A stretch of 64,000 bases of DNA from Epichloe hybrida (GCA_019022495.1 JAFEKR010000005.1:1-64000), one strand, 5' to 3'. Counted from the stretch's first letter, positions 32,059 to 42,080 are shown. Numbers and translations: made by a program. The notes: generated from the sequence alone by a model not told the origin.

Positions 32059-32745
32059 CTACCAGTGCTCTCCCTTAGCCAAGCCATATTGTCGTTGCAC
32101 AATTTTCTTCAAAAGTGCCGTCGAGAATTCTGGGCAATCCTCGAGGAACACACTGAAAGATTCCTCTGTCCAAAGGTTCTTGATTTGATCCACGACATGA
32201 TTTAGTAACATAGCCTGAAGGGCTGGAGGGGACTGGTAGGGCCAACAGAGCTTTACTAGCGCTGGCATGACGGTGATGACAGTACGATTTTGCTGAGCAT
32301 GTTTAAGGTCGGCATCAAGCTTTTTAAAAGACGAGTCCAGAAGCTCATGAATTCCATAGCAAACCGCAAAGCAATATGTATGAGCATGGCAAAGAAGTCG
32401 TGCACGCCAATAATCAATACTCCCGAATTCGTGGTTGTTGGAGAAGAGCTTCTGTGCTTCATACTGTCCGGTGTATATATGCTGGCTAAAGCAGAGGAAA
32501 GCTTGTTCTTCGACCCCTTCCCAGTTGACGCAGCCCTCTTTCGCTTCCTTCATTTCGCCGTTGATCAATGCATCTAGAGCGGGAGACTGTTGGGCAACCA
32601 AATAGGAGTGTAGAGTATATTCGGCCTTTTTCTCTCCGACGATGAACTTGATCAATCGAGACGAGAGAACGCTGTGTGTGGAATTAGCATGATTCATTTC
32701 TTTGCGCTGGGCAGTACTTTACCTCTCGGCTGGATCGTCCGTCAT
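32059..32745 (-). CDS. BTB/POZ-like protein (2)
   Basis: Exons 32745-32723 and 32671-32059 give 211 residues. The first exon has only 23 bases (MTDDPAE plus two bases); the intron (GTAAAG...ACACAG, 51 bp) joins it to SVLSSRLIKFIVGEKKAEYTLHSYLVAQQS. This is a typical fungal BTB entry: a conserved FIVGE strand, then an expected S-x-x-F-x-x-H counterpart, SPALDALINGEMKEAKEG, and FLCFSQHIYTGQYE. The C-terminal 120 residues are helical, with no further domain. BTB domains act in protein-protein contacts, often as ubiquitin-ligase adaptors; the target is unknown. The annotated start lies before the intron; a longer frame that begins inside the intron (MNHANSTH...) was rejected. Confidence 0.82.
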
Positions 32746-33598
32746 TCTGTACGCACGAGTGAGGGTGGTGTGGTTTTCTGCTGAGGCTGATGGATCTGAG
32801 GAGCTACTTTCGTGTTTGGAGAGGACGAGAGAAGGAAGAGAACGGGATTGAAGAAAAGAGAGCTGAAGTCAAGCAAGGAGTATCTGTCTCATAGTCAGAG
32901 TCTTATGGACTCACCCGGGTTTCCGTTTGTAAACAACATCATGCAAACGAGGTCTTGACTCTTGAGTGGGACACGGGAATTTGATCTGTGAATCTGATGT
33001 ATGACGGTCTCTAGTTACAAGCCTTTACTCAGCTTTGTTCGTTTGTGCCGCCCCCTGTCGCAGTGCAGCTGATCTCTTACAGATAATGAAATGCATGGGC
33101 TGTGGTCTATCTTTGCAATATTCCAGCAACACATGTTTTATATCGCTGCAACATGTCGCGTCGAACTTTTACACTCACCGGCGCTGTACCCACTTAAGAG
33201 TTTGTTCTAATCCGTAGCTGCATTTAATTAGTTAAGCGGCTTGATTGCCAGACCCTCCCGTAGAAAACACACGTGATATGACAAGAGCAGATTTTTCAAT
33301 CGAACGCGCCCCACTGCACAATAAGGCTCGCTCACTCACTCGAGAACGCGATGTCCGATGTTTCCTTTAATCGTGTACACTTTGGCTAGCCTGATGATGT
33401 TAATAATTGAAGAAAGAAGGTTGCACAGGTGCGGCGGGCGGGTGGGAGCGATAAGGCCTATTATTCTAACTATTTTTTGTTTTTTGTTGCCATACAAATT
33501 TAGTAGCGGGGCGTGGGATGTGGGATGTGGTCCTATCACGCAGTGGGTACAGCGACGGTGAGGAAGAAAATTTCATCCGCAAAACACAGCTCCGAATA
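32746..33598. other. Intergenic region containing a TIR-bounded element
   Basis: Promoter of BTB gene 2 on the left, then the inverted-repeat element 33174-33562. No protein-coding gene is seen. Confidence 0.6.
33174..33562. mobile_element. Candidate MITE with 21-bp terminal inverted repeats
   Basis: The left end 33174-33194 begins CTCACCGGCGCTGTACCCAC; the right end 33542-33562 is its reverse complement with one mismatch (AGTGGGTACAGCGACGGTGA...). They bound a 389-bp non-coding segment. A third copy of the same terminus lies at 39401-39421 in right-end orientation. No target-site duplication was found. Confidence 0.6.
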
Positions 33599-33898
33599 TT
33601 AGCAACGCTCCCTCATGACGACCTCTTCGCGGTTCTCAAAAAGCCACTCCCGGCATCGCTCTGTGTCACCAGCCTCGCCCTCCTCCACCCAGGTCCGGCT
33701 CGTTACCAGGATGCTACCTCGATGAGAGAGAGCATTGATCTCCAGTGTATTAGCATTGACAATAATGTTGTGTTGCCCGAGGTCATTGTGGCAAAAGACG
33801 TCATCTCCCTTGCAAGTTGGGCAGGTTTGCCCGCGGCCATTGACCCTCCACATGTACACGTAGGGCAAGGCAACGTGACAAGGTTGCGGCATAATCAA
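33599..33898 (-). pseudogene. Relic of an aminoglycoside/choline-kinase-like phosphotransferase gene
   Basis: A short minus-strand frame contains FCHNDLGQHNIIVNANTLE, close to the catalytic motif of fungal APH-family phosphotransferases (HxDxxxxN present: H-N-D-L-G-Q-H-N). It is preceded by an MWRVNG...CPTCKGDD segment that fits the sequence just before this motif. Downstream, where the Mg-binding DWE block is expected after EINA, the frame reads SHRGSILVTSRTWV instead. That block and most of the N-lobe and C-terminus are missing. It is best read as a truncated, internally deleted gene remnant in a repeat-rich interval. A short expressed gene with undetected exons cannot be excluded. Confidence 0.5.
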
Positions 33899-34358
33899 GA
33901 TGTGGGCTGTGTTTGTACTACCTACAGAGCACCTTGGACAGGGGCCTGAAACAGACTCAGATGTTACGGACTACTTCCCCGCGTTCAAAGTGTTCATGCT
34001 CGGCAGGAAGACTGCTTCTATTGCCACATCCCACCACGTGCTCTGTTGCCCATCAGAGGCCAGCGCCCCGCTTCGAGACAGATGTCAAACCCCCGGGCCT
34101 GTATGAGCCGGAGCGATCGAGAATCCGAAGCTCTGTTCAGGTGCTACGGACACGTTCTTGCAAACTCCAATTGACATGCTTTGTAATTTATCAATAGCAT
34201 GCTCCCCGCCGACAAGGACATGTCCATACTCCAATCAGCCCCTTGTTTGCTTGTGCTTGTCCAGGAGAAAATATATCTGGCCCGCCAACCATGCCATATG
34301 TGTGTGCGTGACTGTTCCATTCAGAGAACATATCGGAATTGAGGGTTCTATGAGCATG
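33899..34358. other. Intergenic region
   Basis: 460 bp between the kinase relic and the 3' end of the MFS gene. It may hold further decayed upstream parts of the relic, but no frame with recognisable sequence was seen. Confidence 0.45.
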
Positions 34359-36080
34359 TCAGCGGCGTCTTCTACTTCTTTTTGTGGCTTCTTCGCCAGG
34401 TGGCCCCACCTTGATGTCCGTGAGATCGTCTTCAAAAGCATGGTCGAAGCCTTCCGGGATGCCAGCCTTGTCGCGCTTGCGGTTGTCCCAGATGCAGACG
34501 TAGCGATATACAACTGCCAAGATGCCAGCCACAAATGAGGCAATGACGATGACAATGAAGCCGGGCACATATCTCGGCGCATCCTGCTTCTTGAAACAAA
34601 GGGGGCCGACGAAGTTTCCGAAACAGTAACCGACATATAGACCAGAGGATGCGATGGATCTCTTGGTGTACCCTGCCGTGTTGGCAAGCTGCAGGCCCAT
34701 GAGGACGACATAGCCGCCACCGAGCGTCGACAAGAAGCACGTGGCGAAGACCAGCGCACCCTTGGCGCTGAGCGGCAAGACCCAGAGAAGCAGAGCAGCC
34801 AAAGTAGTGACCATCTGGGCAATGAAGATGAGCCAGGTCCGGATGCCAGGGTACGTCATGGCCAGATAGCAGAATATGAGCTGAAATGTGCCGCTCCACG
34901 CCCCCACCGGGATAAACAAAAGAAGTGACTGGAGGTTGCTGTAGCCAAAGCCTTTAACAATCAAAGGAACAAATGTTGACAAGGGGGCATTTGCGAACAT
35001 GCAGAGGAAGGAAATAGAGAAGATGATCCAGAATTTGGGGTCCCCGGCTAATTCGAGAGCCTGATTCATCTTATAATGCGTATTTCGGACCCCCGAGTTA
35101 TTCGTACGCAGACGGGCTACGAGAACGTATCGCTCACGCGGCTCCAGCCCCTTGGCTCGGATAGGATCAGCAGGAAGAATGAAAAGGAGAAGTATGCCCC
35201 AGGCGATGGTCATGCCGCCAGCAAAGTAGAACATCAGTCGCCAGGAGGAGCCGCTGGGGTTGGTAGATCCGAGCCCATAGTTGATGAGGGGCGAGACCAT
35301 GGAAACATAGCCATTGCAGCAAAGCCAGATCCTGGAGCGAGAGAGAGTCAGCAAAGGCTTTTCACTTTTTAGTTTTTTTTTTTCTTTTTCATCGAGACTT
35401 TCATGTCAGTCAGAGTAATGCTTTACCCCATACGCATCGCCTGCTCATTCTTCTTGTACCAACTTCCAATGATCAACATGAACATGGGACTGATGCCGAC
35501 CTCCAGGAGACCGAGAAAGAAGCGCTGAGCATAGACACCCTGGTAATTGGTGCAGACTGTCGTGAGAAGCAGGCACAGACCCCACAGGGTCACGATCGCC
35601 GAAGCAACCCTCTCAACGGGGTATCTCTGAGCCAGAAGCATGACCGGATACGCCCCGACGAGGAAACCGAGGTAGAAGATGGAGGCACACCAAGAAAAGC
35701 GCTCACCCACGTCGAGGCCCAGATCCTGACGAAGACCAAAGAGGGCCTATGGTATGTGTTAGCCCGTGCGTGGAACGAGTGAATGTGACCTGGCGATGAA
35801 ACGGGTATCGACCTACTGCCTGCGACAATATGTTCTTATCGTAGTATTGCAAGCCGTAGGTTACGCAGAGAATGGGCAACAGCCTCCAATCAACCCTACG
35901 ACGCAGGCGCTTCTCCTCGTCGCTCGTCCAATCCCGGTCCCCATCGTAGGTGTCCAGAATCTTGGTGGCCTCATCGTTGTGAACGGTGTCGATGTCGATA
36001 GCAGCCCGCTCCTTGGTTGGGCCGATGTTGCGCGCCGTTTCGCTGGGGCCGGTGCCGTCTGGAGTCTGTTGGGAAGCCAT
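34359..36080 (-). CDS. MFS permease, anion:cation symporter (Dal5/Tna1-like) family
   Basis: Exons 36080-35817, 35746-35427 and 35331-34359 give 518 residues. Introns are 70 bp (GTAGGT) and 95 bp (GTAAAG). The N-terminal 75 residues are cytosolic (DEEKRLRRRVDWRLLPILC), a hallmark of this family, and lead into the first membrane helix with YGLQYYDKNILSQAALFGL. Conserved positions include FYLGFLVGAYPVMLLAQRYP (helix 2 and the following loop) and QRFFLGLLEVGISPMFMLII (helix 4). Twelve membrane helices are expected. The C-terminal tail ends in a basic RSRRRR. Family members take up vitamins such as nicotinic acid, biotin or pantothenate, allantoate, and small organic acids by proton symport. The substrate cannot be read from sequence. 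It lies alone beside a large transposon-rich gap. Confidence 0.92.
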
Positions 36081-36461
36081 CTCGGCGAACGAACTGGCGT
36101 TTGTGTTTGTGTGTGCAAAAAGAGAAACAAAAAATCAGGCCCATGGCCTTCCTTTGAAGTAACCATGGGAGTGAAGGACGGCAAGGATAGATGCCACCAG
36201 CTGGGTATGCGGCCGGACAGCTCGCAACTGCCGATGTGCCGCAGATCATTGCTTGGTCGGGAGGAAGAGGAATCGCGCAAATTGTGGGCAGTCAGTCGGG
36301 AGTCGTGACAGTCGTGGACTCGTGACTCGTCTGTGCTGATTTTAACCGCATCATTAAACCACATTAACCACCATGCATGTACTCCGAACTCCGTAAATCC
36401 GAACGCACTTGCCTAACATCGAAGGGTCACTAAACGCGCATATTGCGTTTTTTGAATGCGC

Positions 36462-36600
36462 ATCTCCTTGGACTCGGCCCACCTTGTGGAGTCACGTTAA
36501 CTAGGGGACTGTATGTATCCAATTAGATAAAAGTAAACTAGAGATACATACAGACCCCTAGTTAACGTGACTCCACAAGGTAGGCCAAGTCCAAGGAGAT
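36462..36600. repeat. 58-bp inverted repeat (hairpin) inside the MITE
   Basis: Arms 36462-36519 and 36543-36600 are reverse complements at 55 of 58 positions (core CTTGTGGAGTCACGTTAACT), separated by 23 bases. The left arm starts within the left terminal repeat of the MITE. Two of three mismatches are C/T. Confidence 0.9.
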
Positions 36601-36684
36601 ATCGCGTTTATCCTAAAGCAAAAGAAGTACATTTTTACCTAATTACCTGCTAAATATACAAGCTCTTTTTAGTGGTAAATATAG

Positions 36685-36730
36685 GTAGCTTATAGTAGCT
36701 TATAGTAGCTTATAGTAGCTTATAGTAGCT
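36685..36730. repeat. 10-bp tandem repeat TATAGTAGCT
   Basis: Four perfect copies of TATAGTAGCT preceded by a partial GTAGCT, inside the AT-rich MITE interior. Confidence 0.95.
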
Positions 36731-38864
36731 TACTATAATATATAATGCTTATTATTGATTTTTTTTATTATAAGGCCCTTATAACGTAACGTAACGTATT
36801 ATAACGTAATAATATTAATACCTTTAAATATCGCATATAATAAGTATCTTAGTTAATAGTAAAATTTAACAGACATAAGCCACACTAAAATTAGGTGTGG
36901 GGACTGTCCTTCTGGATTAGGACTAACGCGATATGCGCATTCAAAAAACGCGACATGCGCGTTCAGTTGCCTAACATCGAATGATTCCCTCGGTGCCAGC
37001 GAATCACGTACTCGTGCCGCGCCCCACCAGGGACGGGTAACCGGAAGGGGCACTTCATGTATGGTGATGAAAGGGGCGTGACACAAGTGATACGATGCTC
37101 ACGACGAGACTTTCTCCCCGAATTTACGGAGTACAAACACGTAATGGTTGTCCGAAGCTTTGTCCTCGAGCATATTTCTTGGTGTCCACTGTCCGGAACC
37201 CCACGTAATAGACCTGCTCATCGTATACGATTACGGAGCGCTCCTTGGACTAACGAGGCCGTATTATCCCAACCCTGGCTTCCGGTAGTGCTGTTTGTTT
37301 GCATTCCATCCGAGGTCATCTATAAGAGCTCTTGCAGTCGCTCAAGATGTCTTTTGAAGCTAACAGAATCGGGCCCGTCCCTCGTAAAGCAAGAAGTCAT
37401 CAGCGAAACACACGGCACATTATGTCGAGGTGGACTTACCTAATAGACTAACTAGCAAGCTTCCTAAAGCCTAGCCGATGTAAAGCAATGAATGTTCAAT
37501 AAGTTCGCATGATCTGCTCTGCTTCTCTCGTGTGTGTAGTATTGGAAAGAATCCTGACGCCAGTGAAACTCTTACATCCGCACATATTTGTCAATGGTGA
37601 AGAATCGCCTTTGTTCTTAGACGACTCTTGCACTCTCAATATACTAGTATGGCAAGTTTGAGCCCCCGACACTCACCCCAGGGCAAGTTGCTTGCCTAAT
37701 AACCTGCCGGTCATTGAAAGGCCAACATACTTACTCAGCATACTGCTTCAAAGTCTGAATGTTCTTCGATGATGAGCCCGGAATTTTTTTTGAAAATCTG
37801 GGAATCGGTCAGGACAGTACGTCCGTAGAAACGAGCTAAAACATTCGAGGATGCAAGAATTGACGCATTCCAAATGACAAGCTCTCTTATATACTGCTCT
37901 TTTGTTTTCTCCCGTAGATTTCTGCGAACCATGTGAGTTAGCCCCTGAGTAGCGCCTGACCCGGCACGCAAAAGCGGACATGGATGGATGGAGTTGAATG
38001 TCGGGATTCGGGTGACATGACACTGATAGCTTTGCAAACTCCGAGCTTATCAGGCTCCTTAAACCTAAAGGCTCGAATATCGATTTATCTAATATTCACA
38101 TTTCTTGCCTCGAAAAATACGATCATCTGAAGCACATACAGATTCAACACACTGATGAATGAGTCTGGGGGAAAGCATTGCTATTCCTTTCAACATGAAA
38201 ACGAGCTGGCATTCGACCGTTCTATCAAGTTCTTATACCCCAGCGAACATTACCTGGCCTTTCGAGCTAAATGTTGAAGAAAAGCTTCTTGGTTGCCTCG
38301 AGTTCTTCTTAGACATGCAATAAGACGATGGCGAGGATACTGGTCCCGGGCAAAGGATTCGAGACTTTCGATCGGGTCTAGATGTTGGATGTAGCAGCCT
38401 CACAACTTAGGCATGACTATGAATGCCCTTGTATATTTAGCCTCGTTGTTCCACAGGTGGATAGTCTAGATAGCTGAATTCATCATCATCACTTTCCACA
38501 CCGTCTCACACAATGTCAAAACGAAGCAAGTGCTATGCAGAAAACCAGTCAATTGGTTAATCTGCTAAAGTGTAAAGAAAGCAATCGCGTTTTTGAGCAA
38601 ATCGGCAAGCCTTATGCGCGGTTAATTAAAAAAATCTACTATCGCGTTACGCAAGCAGCGTGGCCTCTTATCACGTGTGCTCACAACTTAACCCCCTTTT
38701 AATATAAACCGCGCACTAGGCATAATAGCCTCTCTTTTCCTTCTTCCCCTTTCTTAGATAGACCTAATTGAATCGTTAATAAAGAGTGTATTCTTAATCC
38801 TGTCTTATCCCTGTATACAGGAGTTCCTTGTGTTCTCTACCCTTGTTATAATGCACTTTATTAC

Positions 38865-38956
38865 TAAGTGTGGGGTTTAAATCCCATTATATTACGTGTG
38901 TTTTCTATACAAGAATGTTATAATTATATAAGCCACTTCACTAAATATAGCAATGA
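38865..38956. repeat. 92-bp dispersed repeat, copy 1
   Basis: Matches 39299-39390 along its whole length without gaps at about 83%, with shared core ATCCCATTATATTACGTGT. Most differences are transitions. Confidence 0.85.
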
Positions 38957-39010
38957 ACTCACACTTAGTAATAAAGTGCATTATAACAAGGGTAGAGAAC
39001 ACAAGGAACT

Positions 39011-39284
39011 TGTCAGGAGCGCAGAGGTCGGAGACGGGACGTTCATGACAGTGGAGCCTCGGAGGAACTCTGGGCCAGGCCGTTCAGATGACAGAGAGCC
39101 TAGCTAGTTACGAGATAGCCACGTGCATGCGGGGGCGGGTATTTAGCGAAGACCGCGCACATTGTATGTGTTAGGTTAGAGTTCGAGACCTTCACGCACT
39201 AGCCCCTAGCTAGCATCTTTCTAGTAGCGACTGCGAATCTCAGCTAGCACTCTGTTCTACATCCCTTCGACATCCGTCGTGACA
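39011..39284. mobile_element. Solo LTR with 5-bp target-site duplication
   Basis: 274 bp beginning TGTCAG and ending GTGACA (TG...CA with 5-bp inverted ends TGTCA/TGACA), flanked on both sides by the 5-bp duplication GAACT (39006-39010 and 39285-39289). It has no internal coding region. These are the signs of a retrotransposon LTR left by recombination between two LTRs. Removing it rebuilds the perfect inverted repeat around it, which proves the order of insertion. Confidence 0.88.
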
Positions 39285-39298
39285 GAACTCCTGTATAC

Positions 39299-39390
39299 TA
39301 AGTGTAAGTATTGAATCCCATTATATTACGTGTATTTTCTATACGAGGGTGTCATAATTATATAAGCCACTCAACTAAATGCAGCTATGA
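39299..39390. repeat. 92-bp dispersed repeat, copy 2
   Basis: Direct copy of 38865-38956. It begins immediately after the right arm of the inverted repeat. Confidence 0.85.
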
Positions 39391-39400
39391 CAAATTCTAA

Positions 39401-39421
39401 AGTGGGTACAGCGCCGGTAAG
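39401..39421. repeat. Isolated copy of the 21-bp terminus of the 33174-33562 element
   Basis: AGTGGGTACAGCGCCGGTAA plus one base matches the reverse complement of 33174-33194 except for one G/A change. No partner terminus was found nearby. Confidence 0.7.
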
Positions 39422-39766
39422 TGTATGCCGTTGCTAAAGTTGAGCTTGTGATTCATCGACCTACACGATCATGTAACTCAATATGTGCACGAACGTGACC
39501 ATAAAGATCACCAATTGTCTCACTCTAGCCTCGAATCTTAGTCAGACAAAAGTGTAGGTCTCAGTTGGAGTTAGGAAACATGTCGGTTTGAAAACATCTG
39601 TGTATCTCAGTATCCTAAGAACAATAGAGAATCGAGTATAAGAGGCCAACTGATCTCTCCGTTTCGTTCATTTTCAGAACAACAACACAATACAACACAG
39701 CAACACCAGAACCATCAACTTCGATACACTTACGCGCAATTCTTTTTTCCTCCATCCATCTCCAAC

Positions 39767-40396
39767 ATGAAGGTCGTCTCCATCATCGCTGCTGCCCTGG
39801 CCAGCAGTTCCGCAACCATCGCAGCAATCGTCCCAGTCCAGCCTCGAGACGTTGCCGATGGCTTCTACCAGGTCGTCACTGACGACGCCGGCAACACTCG
39901 CACCGAATTCAAGGCGTTTGACTTTGGCAGCGCCAAAACTTCACCCAATGAGGCTCGTGTTCTTGAAAAGCGCGCCGAAGCGTGCGGCAGTCCTGTCAAC
40001 GCTGGCGAGGTTGATCAGGCCAACGAGTGCTTGATCAACTCATTCTTCGGTAACAATGTCTACTTGAGGAAGGATCAATGGACTTACGTAAGTACAGTTG
40101 TTCATGTTTTCTTCTGCTGTGCGACCAGAAGCGAAACGATCGTTCCTTCAACATCAACTTAAACTAATGCTTCATTTTCACAGTGCGTGAGGGGCAAAGT
40201 CGTCTCTTTCATCTGTCCTTACAGCGATGGAGACAAGTCCAAGAACAATATCTCAGGCGCTTGGGGCTACGTCAGGGGCAAATGCGGGTCCAACAAGGCG
40301 GGATATTCCCAGGTGCTGTACGGCAATGGCGACTGGACTGCCGGTTATGCTCCCAACGACGGCATCAGCTTCTGCACCGCGGGTTTCCACGCTTGA
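39767..40396 (+). CDS. Secreted, Kex2-processed cysteine-containing protein
   Basis: Exons 39767-40087 and 40184-40396 (intron 96 bp, GTAAGT...TTCACAG) give 177 residues. Residues 1-20 are a signal peptide (MKVVSIIAAALASSSATIAA). A propeptide of about 50 residues ends at the dibasic KR (68-69), a Kex2-type site, leaving a mature domain of about 108 residues starting AEACGSP. That domain has six cysteines (73, 88, 108, 118, 141, 171), likely three disulfides, and is rich in Gly, Asn and Ser. I do not recognise the family. Processed, compact, disulfide-rich secreted proteins can act in host interaction or antagonism of microbes; no such activity can be read here. It lies directly beside transposon debris, a common location for fast-evolving secreted proteins. 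Confidence 0.85.
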
Positions 40397-41051
40397 GACT
40401 AAATGGGATGGGGTTTCTACCATGGGACGGGTTGTCAATGCGCATATTGATTATGCACTTTCGGCTCTTCAGTGCCGAATTTTAGGGTGACAAGTGTGGA
40501 CGAAACTCTCTCTCGTGGTTATCATCAGTATTAGAGTCGCTGTGAAGGAGTGGCGCCAGTTCTTAAGCTTTAACTTATCATTCTTAAGCTTTAACTTATT
40601 AGTGAATATGAGCTTTTTTCTTTGGTATCAAGAAACGGAACAATCACTAAAACTTGTTACATTCTAGCCATTGAACAATTGCGGGTGTTGCACAATGATA
40701 CGAAATTCGTATATTCGGCTTAATGCAAAGTGCGCTTGTGAACAGCAATTAGTTTACATAATAAGGTCCATGTGGCCAAGCGAATAGGTGACAACGTATA
40801 TTGGCTAAGCCACAAAATGCCTTGCATACCTTGAAACCACTTCTATTCAGAACACAGTTTAATTCAGGCGTCAACATGTCTTGGCACCAATAGCCCCTCA
40901 GCTACAGGTGAACACGCCTCGCAGGTATAGGCGAGTAGCGGTCAACGCAGCTCGATGTGACCTAGATTGATTGGCAATTGGCAGGTAACCATCCAGACAT
41001 GGTATCCTATTGGCGGTCGTCTAATATACACTGATAGTAAACAGAACACCT
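40397..41051. other. Convergent intergenic region
   Basis: 655 bp between the 3' ends of the secreted-protein gene and atp11. It contains an imperfect direct repeat TTCTTAAGCTTTAACTTAT at about 40559-40600 (two copies). No gene is seen. Confidence 0.6.
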
Positions 41052-42080
41052 CTATCCCATTCTCTCGGCTTCCTCCAGCAGCTTCTCTACACTAAATCTA
41101 GGATCACCGCTGCCGAACCATTCCACGAGTTTTCTTCGCTCCTCGGCTCTCTCTTCCCTCATGCCTGCCAGCTCTGCTTCTGTGCCATCCCAGGCTCCGT
41201 AGAATCGCTGGAGACACAATACCAGCCACCTAGCATGCTCGGGTGATACCCCCCGGTCGTCCATCGTTTGGCCTTGCATCAATACAAGCCCGTTATCGTT
41301 GGCCAAATCAAGATGGTGTGTAATAGTTGTATGAGGTTGCGCAAACTCGCCACGAGTTTTGAACTCGGCCAGCTGGGTGAAGAGCACTGTGCTCGTACGA
41401 GAAGCAGCGTCAAACGTCCACTGGAGGAAGTGAATCTCGGCGCCCTGGCTCTCATGAGGAACTGGCAGCACAAAGCGCGGCGATTTGCGCGCCATCTCCT
41501 CCATTACTTTATAAGAAGCAGCTGGAATAACGGCGCAAAGCTTTTGGGGTGAATTGGCATGTCTCAGCCGCCAGACGGCAGTCAGTTCCTTCTCTGGCAG
41601 TTCTCTTATCTTGCCAACATCCACGATGTCATCTAATGACTGTATAGCGGCTTTGCCACTCGCGGGGGGTGGTAAGGTCGATGCTTTGGGGGTTTTCTCG
41701 GCGCTTCCCTCTTGTGTCGGTTCCTCTTGTGACGGTTCCTCTTGTGACGGAAGAGGTCCTCGGTTGGGTTGAGACACGGGAGTGCCTGAAGCTTGGGGAA
41801 TCGTTGGGATTGGGTACTCGATGGCGTCCTTCTTGCGTTCGGCTTTGATTTTGTCGGCATAGGCAGATTTGAGATCTTCGATACTGCTGAGACCTTCAGT
41901 CTTGGCCTTCTTTTCAAGCTTCTCTCGGTACTTTTCAAGGATTGCCGCCGGGGGTCCTTTGGTCACGAGGAATCGCACATCGTGAACCTGAGCCCAGCGT
42001 CTTTGGGTTTGTAGTCGCGCTGACGATCGTAGGGGACGAATCGCCAATTGGCGGAAGGCTGGAATTCTGATTGAAGCCAT
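41052..42080 (-). CDS. atp11: F1-ATPase assembly chaperone Atp11
   Basis: An intronless gene for 342 residues from the ATG at 42080. An in-frame upstream ATG would add 50 residues, but the protein from 42080 begins with MASIRIPAFRQLAIRPLRSSARL, a classic mitochondrial presequence, so I chose that start. Family sequence follows: EKYREKLEKKAKTEGLSS, DDIVDVGKIRELP, LTAVWRLRHANSPQKLCAVIP, FVLPVPHESQGAEIHFLQW, then LVLMQGQTMD near the end. Atp11 binds the F1 beta subunit in the mitochondrial matrix before alpha/beta assembly. A linker at about 115-140 has a short repeat (SQEEPSQEEPTQEG) from a 15-bp tandem duplication in the DNA. Confidence 0.95.
   Translation of the reverse strand: MASIRIPAFRQLAIRPLRSSARLQTQRRWAQVHDVRFLVTKGPPAAILEKYREKLEKKAKTEGLSSIEDLKSAYADKIKAERKKDAIEYPIPTIPQASGTPVSQPNRGPLPSQEEPSQEEPTQEGSAEKTPKASTLPPPASGKAAIQSLDDIVDVGKIRELPEKELTAVWRLRHANSPQKLCAVIPAASYKVMEEMARKSPRFVLPVPHESQGAEIHFLQWTFDAASRTSTVLFTQLAEFKTRGEFAQPHTTITHHLDLANDNGLVLMQGQTMDDRGVSPEHARWLVLCLQRFYGAWDGTEAELAGMREERAEERRKLVEWFGSGDPRFSVEKLLEEAERMG

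Larger units (their letters stand above)
36424..36966. mobile_element. MITE with 34-bp inverted termini, flanked by a 15-bp direct repeat
   Basis: The termini 36430-36463 and 36933-36966 are inverted copies (core GCGTTTTTTGAATGCGCAT); the few differences are C/T and G/A. The 15-bp sequence TTGCCTAACATCGAA flanks the element directly at 36409-36423 and 36967-36981, a plausible target-site duplication. The interior is strongly AT-rich, non-coding, and contains a 58-bp hairpin and a 10-bp tandem repeat. It looks like a RIP-affected non-autonomous DNA transposon. Confidence 0.75.
38813..39298. repeat. Perfect 60-bp inverted repeat, right arm split by a solo LTR
   Basis: The left arm is 38813-38872 (GTATACAGGAGTTCCTTGTG...). 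Its exact reverse complement is 38960-39010 plus 39290-39298, once the 39011-39289 insertion (LTR plus one TSD copy) is removed. The two arms match over all 60 positions. The 87-bp spacer is part of the 92-bp unit repeated at 39299-39390. Confidence 0.9.
36081..39766. other. 3.7-kb AT-rich, transposon-littered gap
   Basis: No intact gene is seen. It contains the MITE 36424-36966, a tandem TATAGTAGCT array, an inverted repeat interrupted by a solo LTR at 38813-39298, direct repeat copies at 38865-38956 and 39299-39390, and a stray TIR-like end at 39401. TA-rich composition and transition-biased differences between repeat copies suggest RIP. About 400 bp before 39767 is the promoter of the secreted-protein gene, with a TATA-like GTATAAGAGG at about 39634. 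Confidence 0.7.

Noticed and set aside
32672..32697. Start of BTB gene 2 at an in-intron ATG (MNHANSTH...)
   Set aside because: The upstream 23-base exon with a proper donor gives a better family start; the in-intron start is readthrough.
37735..38037. 100-codon minus-strand frame possibly from a protein gene
   Set aside because: Some runs look protein-like, but no family was recognised and no intron model extends it; it lies in repeat-rich DNA.
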